Assembly: GCF_000246855.1 (NCBI RefSeq)
Contig: NC_016609.1
Location: 2,480,001-2,544,000 of the forward strand
DNA length: 64,000 bases
Source: Niastella koreensis GR20-10
GTDB lineage: Bacteria > Bacteroidota > Bacteroidia > Chitinophagales > Chitinophagaceae
Reading direction: 5' to 3'
Below are positions 16,190-24,240 of this stretch, one piece after another. The notes beneath the pieces are model-generated. The model was not told the DNA's origin and did not search any database. It worked only from the letters and a program-made list of their open reading frames with translations. Within the stretch, counting starts at the first letter, position 1; every line of letters begins with the position of its first letter. A program made the position numbers and the translations under genes.

Positions 16190-17806
16190 ATGGTAGTACC
16201 ATCCGTAACATCATCCTTGAAAAAGTATAAGGGCAAATGGGGACGGCCCGAAGTAACGCACTTGCTAAAGCGCACGATGTTTGGCGCTAAAAAAGAAGAC
16301 ATCGACTATTTTGCCTCCAGATCGCTCCGGCATACTATCCGGCAACTGCTGAATACGGAAGAGCCCATTCCGGCGCCTCCCGTCAATAACTATAACGACG
16401 ATAAATATACTGATGAAGAAATTCAGCCGGGAGTTACCTGGATAACCGCTGCCAAATACAGCGGCATGAACGGCGGCCGCAGAAGAAACTCTCTTAAAGC
16501 CTGGTGGACGGGTTGCATGCTGAACCAGCAACGCACCCTGCGCGAAAAAATGGTGCTGTTCTGGCACAATCATTTTGCTACAGAAACCAATTCGGTCGAT
16601 AATCCTACCATGATCTACAAGCACAATGTGGTGCTGCGGCAATATGCACTGGGTAATTTTAAAACCATGGTACGGGCAATTACAGTAGACGCAGCCATGT
16701 TGAAATACCTGAACGGAAATGCCAACACTAAAAAAGCCCCCGATGAAAATTATGGCCGCGAGTTGCAGGAGTTATTTACAGTAGGCAAGGGGCCAGGCTC
16801 ACATTATACCGAAGCAGATGTAAAAGCTGCCGCCCGGGTATTGACCGGTTTCCGCATCGAAAATAAATCGTTGCCCGATGTGCATGGCCTGTTCGATGCC
16901 GGTCGCCACGACGAAACCGATAAACAATTCTCTGCATTTTATAATAACCAGGTGATAAAAGGCCGCAAGGGAAAAGAAGGGGAGATGGAGCTGGATGATT
17001 TGCTTGACCTTATTTTTCAACAACCCGAAGCAGCCCGTTTTATTTGCCGCAAGTTGTACCGGTTCTTTGTGTATCATCAGATAGATGACGCTACAGAGAA
17101 AACCATCATAGAACCACTCGCCCACACTTTTCGCCAGAACAATTATGAAATAAAACCGGTGCTGGAAAAATTATTCATCAGCCGGCACTTTTTCGACATG
17201 GGAAATCGCGGCGGAATTATTAAAAGCCCGGTTGATTTTGCGGTTGGGTTGTGCCGTGAATACAGCATTCCCTTTCCGGCAGAAGACAGTTATGTAGATC
17301 AGTATGGTTTCTGGCTCAATATCCAGCAAACGGCTTCGCAAATGCAACAGAATATTGGCGACCCGCCCAATGTAGCCGGCTGGCCTGCTTATTACCAGGA
17401 ACCCATGTATGATAAATCATGGATCAGTTCAGATACCCTGCCCAAACGCACCGCCTTTACCGATCGTATGGTGAACAATGGCTTTGTGCGTAATGGTAAA
17501 AAGATACTTATCGATCCGGTGGTGTTTGCAAAACAATTATCGGCGCCCGGTGATCCCAATAACCTCATCGATGAACTGGCAGCGTTGTTATATGCTGTTG
17601 AACTGCCTGCAGAGGAAAAACAGTATATGAAAACCGGGATCCTGCTGCAGGGCTTGCAAGGCATGGCCAGCGATCACTACTGGACGGATGCCTGGCAAAA
17701 ACTGCAGGATAAACCCGATGATTCCGCCAACACAAAGAACGTGACCAACAAGTTGAAGAACCTGTTGAAATATATGATGAGCTTACCCCAGTACCAGTTA
17801 ATGTAA
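16190..17806 (+). CDS. DUF1800 family protein
   Basis: A 538-residue protein of the DUF1800 family, recognised by RPEVTHLLKRTMFGAKKEDI near the N-terminus, MVLFWHNHFATE, NYGRELQELFTVGKG and the C-terminal PPNVAGWPAYYQEPMY. No signal peptide is visible. It is immediately followed (12 nt) by a DUF1501 protein, the pairing seen across Bacteroidota, Planctomycetota and Proteobacteria, so the two are likely to act together. The biochemical function is not established. Confidence 0.92.
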   Translation: MVVPSVTSSLKKYKGKWGRPEVTHLLKRTMFGAKKEDIDYFASRSLRHTIRQLLNTEEPIPAPPVNNYNDDKYTDEEIQPGVTWITAAKYSGMNGGRRRNSLKAWWTGCMLNQQRTLREKMVLFWHNHFATETNSVDNPTMIYKHNVVLRQYALGNFKTMVRAITVDAAMLKYLNGNANTKKAPDENYGRELQELFTVGKGPGSHYTEADVKAAARVLTGFRIENKSLPDVHGLFDAGRHDETDKQFSAFYNNQVIKGRKGKEGEMELDDLLDLIFQQPEAARFICRKLYRFFVYHQIDDATEKTIIEPLAHTFRQNNYEIKPVLEKLFISRHFFDMGNRGGIIKSPVDFAVGLCREYSIPFPAEDSYVDQYGFWLNIQQTASQMQQNIGDPPNVAGWPAYYQEPMYDKSWISSDTLPKRTAFTDRMVNNGFVRNGKKILIDPVVFAKQLSAPGDPNNLIDELAALLYAVELPAEEKQYMKTGILLQGLQGMASDHYWTDAWQKLQDKPDDSANTKNVTNKLKNLLKYMMSLPQYQLM

Positions 17807-17817
17807 AACCTATTACT

Positions 17818-19098
17818 ATGAAACGCAGAAAATTCTTACGTGATACTATTGCCGGCGTTGTATTGCCTTCGTTTTTACAGGGAGTTTCGTTGAAGGCGCT
17901 CGCAGGTACGCCCTTTATGCATGCAAGCCATGCCAGTTTGAACGACGATCGCGTGCTGGTGCTTATACAACTGGCTGGTGGTAATGATGGCATCAATACC
18001 GTGATCCCCTTCGATCAATACAGCAACTATACCGCCGCGCGGCCGAATATCTTTCTTCCGCAGGATAAAGTTTTACGGCTGAATGGCTTTGACACCACGG
18101 CCTTTAACCCTGCACTGGCCAATATGCAGCAGTTGTTCAATGATGGCAAACTGGGCGTGGTGCAGGCGGTAAGTTATCCCAAACCCAACTTCTCACATTT
18201 CAGGGCAACCGACATCTGGATGACCGGTTCCGACAGTGATAAAGTGGTTTCGTCTGGCTGGGCCGGGCGTTTCCTGAATGATGTATACCCTCAGTTTCCC
18301 GATAATTTTCCCAATACAGCCATGCCCGATCCACTGGCCATTCAGGTAGGAGCGGTAGTGTCTACAGCACTGCAGGGCCCGTTGTTCACTATGGGGATGG
18401 CCATTAGTAACCCGGCAGGTTTTTATAAACTGGTAGAAGGAAAAGTGAATGTAAACGCTAATTCGCGCTGGGGCGAGCAACTGGATTACATCGAGCTCAT
18501 GAGCCAGAAGACCGATCAGTATGCAACGGTGATCAAAACAGCGGCGCAAAAGGTGCCCACCCAATCGCCCGACTGGCCGGCTGCAGGCAAAAATCCCCTG
18601 GCCGATCAGTTAAAGATCGTCAGCCGCCTTATAGCCGGTGGATTAAAAACAAAAGTGTATATGGTAAGCACCGGTAGTTTTGATACCCATGCCAAACAAA
18701 CCGAAACCGATACCACTACCGGCAACCACGCCAAACTGTTACAACGGGTGTCGGAAGCCATTGGCGCCTTTATGAGCGATCTCAAATACCTGCAGATCGA
18801 GAATCGGGTAATGGGCATGACCTTTTCTGAATTTGGCCGAAGAATAAAAAGCAATGCCAGTGGCGGTACCGATCATGGCGCCGCAGCGCCCGTATTTTAT
18901 TTCGGCAGCGCCATCAAACCGGGTATTATCGGTTCAAATCCCGTGATCCCCGATAAAGTGACAGTAAATGATAATGTGCCCATGCAGCATGACTTCAGAT
19001 CGTTATACGCTTCGGTGCTGCAAAACTGGTTTAATATGCCGGTGCAGGAAGTTCAGCAGATCCTGATGGGCGATTTTTCATTGGTGCCTATTGTATAG
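17818..19098 (+). CDS. DUF1501 family protein with Tat signal
   Basis: A 426-residue protein of the DUF1501 family, whose fold is related to sulfatase and alkaline phosphatase enzymes. The N-terminus MKRRKFLRDTIAGVVLPSF carries a twin-arginine motif (RRKFLR), which predicts Tat export of a folded protein. The family words VLVLIQLAGGNDGINTVIPF, SHFRATDIWMTG, FDTHAKQTETD and MTFSEFGRRIKSN are present. It partners the DUF1800 gene. Its last 11 bases overlap the end of the convergent saccharopine-dehydrogenase-like gene. Confidence 0.92.
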   Translation: MKRRKFLRDTIAGVVLPSFLQGVSLKALAGTPFMHASHASLNDDRVLVLIQLAGGNDGINTVIPFDQYSNYTAARPNIFLPQDKVLRLNGFDTTAFNPALANMQQLFNDGKLGVVQAVSYPKPNFSHFRATDIWMTGSDSDKVVSSGWAGRFLNDVYPQFPDNFPNTAMPDPLAIQVGAVVSTALQGPLFTMGMAISNPAGFYKLVEGKVNVNANSRWGEQLDYIELMSQKTDQYATVIKTAAQKVPTQSPDWPAAGKNPLADQLKIVSRLIAGGLKTKVYMVSTGSFDTHAKQTETDTTTGNHAKLLQRVSEAIGAFMSDLKYLQIENRVMGMTFSEFGRRIKSNASGGTDHGAAAPVFYFGSAIKPGIIGSNPVIPDKVTVNDNVPMQHDFRSLYASVLQNWFNMPVQEVQQILMGDFSLVPIV

Positions 19099-20602
19099 TC
19101 TCATCTTTTTCTTCAAACCGGATCCCATTTTTAGCCAGCTCCTGTAAAACGGGTACATATACGGATGACATAACAGGAATGTGCAACCCGGTTTCCCGGA
19201 TGTTGCCCAGGAATATTTGTTTGGCGGCGATGCCTAATGGTAACCCTGTGGTTTTGGCCATGGCAGTGTTCAGGTGATTGTCGCCTTTTACTGCAAGGCT
19301 GCTGGTGGCCAGGTGTTTTTCTCCGTCGAGTTCATAACCAATTTCATGTTGCAGCACCGCCAGGTCTTTATCGGCTGGTTGCAACAACAGTTTTTGTTCC
19401 ATTGCAAACTGCAATACTTCGGCAGCACTGCAAATGCCTTTATTTATAATGGTCTGGTCATCTTCCATGCCTAAAAAGAAAAGCTGTTTCATCGACAGGT
19501 TGGCTTCGTGCATTTGTAAGGCCACGGTAGCCGCCGCCTGCGACTTGATAGCATCCAGGTTTACATCCATCAGCTCTCCTTTGTTATCGATCATCATAAA
19601 ATCCTGCAGGGCGTTACGCTCCTCTTCATTGGCTTCCTGTTCGGCTTCCAGCAGCTGATGCAGTTTTTCAAGCAATTGTTTGCTTTGCGCAAAACGTGCC
19701 GTCAGTTGCTTTTCAATCCATTCGCCAAAGCCATGGTTGGCGAAATGTTCATGAAAAAATTGTTGCAGGGTAAGTCCGTCTGTGTGATACTGCCTGGTGG
19801 CGTCTGTCAGTTTTAATTCTACTATATTCTTCCAGCCAAAACAAAACTCGGGATAACGCAGCGTGGTGCGGATAAAAGTATGGGCATCGGGCAACCCGTA
19901 CAAGGGCATATACCGCAGCGAATCGCGGTTAGGGTACCAGGCCAGGTAACCCAGTCCGGGGACGTGGATAAGCCGGTTGGGGTCGAACAACTGCCCGTAT
20001 GGCAATTCCTGCACAGCCCCGTTTTCTTTAAAAACAGCGCCGTTTATACCGGCCAGCACAACATTGTCATGCGTGCCGGTCATTTTATAATGCCATGGAT
20101 TGTCGTCACTTTCAGGCGATATTAATCCGCCGCAATAAGAAGTAAAGGACGTGATAACGCCGCCATTGGCTTTAATGCGGTGAATATGGTGCATGGCTGC
20201 CATATGATCGATGCCGGGATCAAGGCCCATTTCGCAAAGGAACAACAGGTTTTGTTGTTTAATGGCGGCATGCATGCCGGCCAGGGTATCATCAATACAG
20301 GCCGGTGATAAAAAATGTTTGTTGAACCGTAAGCAATCGGCAATAATGAAAGTATGCAGGTGGGCTGGTAATAAAGAGATCACCAGGTCGGTTGCGGCAA
20401 TCAGTTGCTGACGTTCCCTATCATTGTCAATAAGAACAATGGCTGTTTGCAGGTGTGAAGGAGGGTTAGAAATAACCGGTGTTGTTACAGGCGCAATTTC
20501 AGCAACAGTGATATGCCAGTTGTTGAAAGCAGCTTCCTTCATCAGGTATTCGATCAATGAAGCAGCAGCGTTACCTGAGCCAAACACTAGAATGGATTTC
20601 AT
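19088..20602 (-). CDS. Saccharopine dehydrogenase family protein
   Basis: A 504-residue NAD(P)-dependent enzyme. The N-terminal Rossmann motif is ILVFGSGNAAASLIEYLM. A long C-terminal domain follows, with the family words EMGLDPGIDHMAA, SYCGGLISPESDDNPW and GLQLGIAAK-like GLPLGIAAKQIFLG. It is closest to saccharopine reductase/dehydrogenase of lysine metabolism, but related spermidine-synthesis or unknown enzymes share the fold. It converges on DUF1501 with an 11-bp overlap. A variant promoter box TATCTTGC lies on the minus strand at 20620-20627. Confidence 0.85.
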   Translation of the reverse strand: MKSILVFGSGNAAASLIEYLMKEAAFNNWHITVAEIAPVTTPVISNPPSHLQTAIVLIDNDRERQQLIAATDLVISLLPAHLHTFIIADCLRFNKHFLSPACIDDTLAGMHAAIKQQNLLFLCEMGLDPGIDHMAAMHHIHRIKANGGVITSFTSYCGGLISPESDDNPWHYKMTGTHDNVVLAGINGAVFKENGAVQELPYGQLFDPNRLIHVPGLGYLAWYPNRDSLRYMPLYGLPDAHTFIRTTLRYPEFCFGWKNIVELKLTDATRQYHTDGLTLQQFFHEHFANHGFGEWIEKQLTARFAQSKQLLEKLHQLLEAEQEANEEERNALQDFMMIDNKGELMDVNLDAIKSQAAATVALQMHEANLSMKQLFFLGMEDDQTIINKGICSAAEVLQFAMEQKLLLQPADKDLAVLQHEIGYELDGEKHLATSSLAVKGDNHLNTAMAKTTGLPLGIAAKQIFLGNIRETGLHIPVMSSVYVPVLQELAKNGIRFEEKDETIQ

Positions 20603-20646
20603 GAAAAGCTAATGTATATGCAAGATAATTAAAAGGTAGAAGGTAG

Positions 20647-20674
20647 TCGTGAATCGGCAATCGGCAATCGTGAA
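20647..20674. repeat. Short direct repeat, AATCGGC words
   Basis: AATCGGCAATCGGCAATCG words flanked by TCGTGAA at both ends. A related copy (AATCGGCAAACGGCAAAC) is at about 56834. Confidence 0.6.
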
Positions 20675-20709
20675 AGAAAAACTTTGGAGTTTACGCAATC
20701 TGCTCAATA

Positions 20710-20742
20710 CTCCCCCTTCTGCCAGTTGGCGGAGCGGGGGAG
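20710..20742. repeat. GC-rich intergenic hairpin
   Basis: CTCCCCC (20710-20716) and GGGGGAG (20736-20742) with further pairing inside (TCTGCCA with TGGCGGA). Hairpins with this sequence are familiar from Bacteroidota intergenic regions. Confidence 0.6.
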
Positions 20743-20748
20743 GCAATA

Positions 20749-20775
20749 AAAAAAGCCCCCCGATGAATCGGGGAG
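20749..20775 (-). terminator. Terminator after the 102-residue protein
   Basis: GCCCCCCGAT pairs with ATCGGGGAGC, and a long T run follows on the minus strand. It lies 35 nt past the stop at 20810. Confidence 0.8.
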
Positions 20776-20809
20776 CTCTTGGTTTTGAACCGTCCCTTAT
20801 TTAATATTT

Positions 20810-21118
20810 TTAATTCAGAATGATCGTGCCCATATCAAGTGTGCGTCCTTCTGAAACTTCTACTGTTTGTCCTCCCTCATCTATCGGATGTTTCTTTGTA
20901 ACTGTCACCCGCCACGCGCCCGGTTTTACTTTAAACCGGAACTTGCCATTGCTCACCATTGTTTTTAAAGAATCTTTTCCGTTCACCGCAAACACCCAAA
21001 CCGAATCCCGCTCTGACGACACCTTACCTGTTATATTTGTTTGGTGCATGGCGCGGGAGGCGTGTAAACCAACAACCACACACACTACACCTATAAAGGT
21101 GGCAACAGTTTTATCCAT
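20810..21118 (-). CDS. Secreted CarboxypepD_reg-like small protein
   Basis: A 102-residue protein with a hydrophobic N-terminus (VATFIGVVCVVVGLHA) that looks like a signal peptide. The rest reads as a single beta-sandwich: ITGKVSSERDSVWVFAVNG, then GKFRFKVKPGAWRVTVTKK and RTLDMGTIILN. This is the pattern of carboxypeptidase regulatory-like domains, which in Bacteroidota occur as small stand-alone secreted proteins. There is no partner nearby. It has its own terminator. Confidence 0.65.
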   Translation of the reverse strand: MDKTVATFIGVVCVVVGLHASRAMHQTNITGKVSSERDSVWVFAVNGKDSLKTMVSNGKFRFKVKPGAWRVTVTKKHPIDEGGQTVEVSEGRTLDMGTIILN

Positions 21119-21276
21119 AAAGCAAAAAGGTTTTTAAAGTCGTTAGGTGAAACAATTCTTATTTAAAAAGAGAGCACCTAACTTTTAAAAAAACTGTGCC
21201 AGCATTTATGTAAGGTCTAAAAACTATGCCAGACGCGATAAATGTGGAAAACGAAATCAGAACTGTAGAATCCGCC

Positions 21277-22800
21277 TCAGAAGCCTGATTGCGCCAACCC
21301 CAATGTTTTTGAGTTGATGCTGGTAATGGTGTAGTCAATGGTTATGCCACGTCTTGTACTAGGCGCTTCCAGTGTTCTTCTTTTACCGGCAGGGACATTA
21401 TTAAAGAGTAGTGTTTGCGATTTTACCAGTTTCTTTTCCGGACCAAAATACTTGATCTCTACAGCAACCTGGTCAAGTGCATATGAGCTGGTGTTCTGCA
21501 CAGTTATATCCAGGTCACTGATGCCACCCAGTAAACCTACCTTGAAGGCGCTTGCTTCAACATGCACCTGTTCATATATGTTCTTTCGCGCTTTTTCAAT
21601 CACCTCTTTATCAATAGGTTTTTCCCGGGGTTCCATAACAGCCGGTGAAGTTTCAACCGGTTGGCTGTTGGTATTGGAAATGGGAACTGCTATAGATTTG
21701 GTTTGACCCGGAGGCGGTATTACAACGCTGTTCTCCTTTTTAATAACCGCATGGCGTGAACCTGCCTGGTTGGCGGGGTTATTATTGGGAGTAGAGTTGG
21801 CCGGAGGCGCCGGATCTGTATTCAGGTTGTCAGTTTCATTATAATAAGAGCGTTCTGATGACCGCCGGGGCGTTGTGGTTTTTTGAGCCACTTCGGTAGT
21901 GGGTGGCGGCGCCGTAGTGCTGGCTTTTTCGTTCTGTTTATCCCTGATCTCTTTTACCAGGCTTTCCAATGCCTGGGTATCGGGTTGTTTATGGCCCGAA
22001 TTTATAACCAGTCCAATGACTACCCCGCCCAGGATAAGAACGGCGGCAACCAGTACCCGGGTTAAATTTTTATTATTTTGCAGGTATTGGCCTGAACCGG
22101 CCAACAGGGCCTTCAGGTCGAAGGGCTCTTTTTTGGGCGATGCCCAGGTTTCCTTTTGAGGCAGGGCTGCCACCTTCTCAACAGGTTTCTCTTTCTCTTT
22201 TATGGTTGAACCGCCCGATGTGTTTTTTGACCAGGCTGCCTTCCTCGATTCGTATTCTGATATGAACCCATTGTTAATCTCGTCATCTTCCAGTTTCCGG
22301 CTGTTGTGGCCTTTCAGCAGGGCGCTGTTCATTTCATCGTCTTCCTCAGAAATGAGGTAGGTGGAAGCGGCTTTCTTTTGGGTGTTATTGGCTGAATTGA
22401 CGTTCTTGTCGTTTTGTTGGGAAACGGCTTTCTCTTCTTTTTTGGCAACCGGGGTGGTAGCCGTTTGAGCCTTGCCCACTGGCATGGTAACGTAAATATG
22501 TTTGGAAGTCAGTTCCACCTGTTTGTTTACCGGCTGGCTTTCCTGCACGGTATTGGTTTCGGCAACGGCTTGTTGCCGGGTGGTTTCTTCCCCCGTTTTT
22601 TTATAAAAACGGTCGTATGGCTGTTCTTCAACCCCGGGAGCAAAGGCTTTGAGTTCATCCAGTTCGCCGGGATAACGCCAGGCGGCACTTTTACCTTCTA
22701 ACCATACCAGGTCATAAGGTTTCAAACCTTTGGCCGCCAGCTCTTGGGCTGTGTAAGGGCCAGTTTGCTTATTATCGCGTAATAGTAGGTATTGGTTCAT
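21277..22800 (-). CDS. GYF-domain membrane protein of unknown function
   Basis: A 507-residue protein. Residues 1-55 form a GYF_2 domain (NQYLLLRDNKQTGPYTAQEL and YDLVWLEGKSAAWRYPGEL). A long charged linker with low-complexity stretches follows. One membrane helix is at about 247-268 (VLVAAVLILGGVVIGLVI). The last 110 residues form a beta domain (EASAFKVGLLGGISDLDITVQ). The N-terminal GYF domain therefore faces the cytoplasm and the C-terminal domain the periplasm. GYF domains bind proline-rich peptides. No operon partner. Confidence 0.75.
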   Translation of the reverse strand: MNQYLLLRDNKQTGPYTAQELAAKGLKPYDLVWLEGKSAAWRYPGELDELKAFAPGVEEQPYDRFYKKTGEETTRQQAVAETNTVQESQPVNKQVELTSKHIYVTMPVGKAQTATTPVAKKEEKAVSQQNDKNVNSANNTQKKAASTYLISEEDDEMNSALLKGHNSRKLEDDEINNGFISEYESRKAAWSKNTSGGSTIKEKEKPVEKVAALPQKETWASPKKEPFDLKALLAGSGQYLQNNKNLTRVLVAAVLILGGVVIGLVINSGHKQPDTQALESLVKEIRDKQNEKASTTAPPPTTEVAQKTTTPRRSSERSYYNETDNLNTDPAPPANSTPNNNPANQAGSRHAVIKKENSVVIPPPGQTKSIAVPISNTNSQPVETSPAVMEPREKPIDKEVIEKARKNIYEQVHVEASAFKVGLLGGISDLDITVQNTSSYALDQVAVEIKYFGPEKKLVKSQTLLFNNVPAGKRRTLEAPSTRRGITIDYTITSINSKTLGLAQSGF

Positions 22801-22835
22801 ATCTATAAAAACTCAGTAAAATATATTGCAAGCAG

Positions 22836-22853
22836 GTAGCTGTAGTCAGCTAC
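22836..22853. promoter_or_regulatory. Inverted repeat in the gap before the GYF gene
   Basis: GTAGCTG (22836-22842) and CAGCTAC (22847-22853) are perfect complements around 4 nt. It lies 36 nt upstream of the GYF protein start, in the gap 22801-23172 between two divergent genes. It could be an operator or a leader hairpin. Nothing else is seen in this gap. Confidence 0.35.
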
Positions 22854-23172
22854 TTCATAAACTGAAAGTACAATCAGCAGGTTGCGGGCTCAGATGGTTA
22901 AACGGAAGTTTTAATTAGGATACCGGGAGGGTGAATTAAGCTTACATGCAAGTTAGAACTTGGCATTAATTGTACCAAATACTCAAATAGAAAAGTTATC
23001 AAAAGAGACGTTAAAAATGCAAGTAGTTTTCCACCATCACCATAGCATTACCCGGATACCCTAAGTAGTAACCAGTATCCCTGTTAAAACCTTTGTGTAA
23101 TGAAGTTAAAATGGGTTGTGTATCGATTGCATTTGCGGCACCGGCTTGCCATTTTTAGACTTAAAACGCATA

Positions 23173-23928
23173 ATGAAAGCTGGTATACCTGTTAATGAAA
23201 ACTTAAGACTGGAGCATGAATTGTGGCAAAAGAACCAGGAGCTGGAACGTATTACCGAGGCGCAACGCCGCATTATTTCCATCATTGCCCATGATGTAAG
23301 AAGTCCGCTATCGTCCATAGTCAGCCTCTTTCAGTTATACCGGAACAGGATGATAGACCCCGATCGGGTTAATAATTTTTTGAATGTAAGCACCGCTCAA
23401 TTGCACTGCACCATGGCCCTGCTCGAAAACCTGGTAGAGTGGGGGAAGATCCAGGTACAATCCCCGAGCCTGGCTTCAAACCTGCTGTCATTGAAAGAAC
23501 TGGTAGACGGTGTATTTACCGAACTTACTGTACAGGCCAGTCTAAAAAACAACCGGCTGGTGAACGAAACCAGCGACTCGGTTCGCCTCTATATGGATGA
23601 GCATATCGTTCGTTTCATGCTGCGGAACCTGGTAACCAATGCCAACAAGTTTACCGAAGAAGGCCGCATTACCGTGGATGGATTTAACTTCGAAAAGAAG
23701 GTGATAATCCGGGTGGCAGATACCGGCATTGGGATGCCTGCCCGGATGGTTGAACGGCTGTTCCTGAACAAGGATAAATACAGCCGCCGTGGCACGCAAA
23801 ACGAGTCGGGGAGCGGGTTGGGACTGATACTCATCAGGGAATTTGTAGACAAAGCCGGTGGTTCCATAAAAGTTCAAAGCATCGAAGGGCGGGGGAGTAG
23901 CTTCATTATTGAGTTACCTCTTAATTAA
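23173..23928 (+). CDS. Sensor histidine kinase without a sensor domain
   Basis: A 251-residue protein made almost only of a HisKA dimerisation domain and an HATPase catalytic domain. His40 in IIAHDVRSPLSSI is the phosphorylated residue. The N-box is NLVTNANKFTEEG, G1 is DTGIGM and G2 is GSGLGL. Only about 30 residues of coiled-coil precede the HisKA domain, with no membrane segment or PAS fold, so the kinase is probably cytoplasmic. The ATG at 23173 is preferred to a TTG at 23116. There is no response regulator next to it. Confidence 0.85.
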   Translation: MKAGIPVNENLRLEHELWQKNQELERITEAQRRIISIIAHDVRSPLSSIVSLFQLYRNRMIDPDRVNNFLNVSTAQLHCTMALLENLVEWGKIQVQSPSLASNLLSLKELVDGVFTELTVQASLKNNRLVNETSDSVRLYMDEHIVRFMLRNLVTNANKFTEEGRITVDGFNFEKKVIIRVADTGIGMPARMVERLFLNKDKYSRRGTQNESGSGLGLILIREFVDKAGGSIKVQSIEGRGSSFIIELPLN

Positions 23929-23956
23929 TTTCTGCATTCTGGTTACAACCGGCCTT

Positions 23957-24093
23957 GTTCCCGGTTGCCAGTTACCAGGTTTCAGGTTCCAGGTTTCAGG
24001 TTGGCATTTTCCTGTAACTTGTAACCTGCAACCTGAAACTGCTTTCTTCATGTCTAAGGTTTTTCCCGGTAACCGGAACCTTGTAACCGGTAA
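23957..24093. repeat. Long fold-back repeat, AGGTTTCAGGTTCC words
   Basis: Left-arm words CAGTTACCAGGTTTCAGG and their complements CCTGTAACTTGTAACC and AACCTGAAAC lie around a TTTT apex, followed by a second set (CGGTAACCGGAACCTTG, GTAACCGGTAAC). It fills most of the gap between the histidine kinase and gyrA. Confidence 0.8.
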
Positions 24094-24179
24094 CTTTCTT
24101 CTGCCTTTTTTAACATTTGTGCATAAAATTAAGGGCTAAAAAACCCTTCCAATTCACGGGTTTTCACGCCTAAATAGGG

Positions 24180-24187
24180 TATTTTTG
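24180..24187 (+). promoter_or_regulatory. Promoter -7 box for gyrA
   Basis: TATTTTTG matches TAnnTTTG and ends 53 nt before the start codon. No TTG is seen at the -33 distance. Confidence 0.4.
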
Positions 24188-24240
24188 CCCCCCATCCAAC
24201 TTATCAATAAACGGATGTAAATCATTTCTGTAATACAAGT

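Noticed and set aside
23957..24093. Transposon end or insertion sequence
   Set aside because: No transposase, no target duplication and no terminal repeats of the usual kind; the block is repeat words only.
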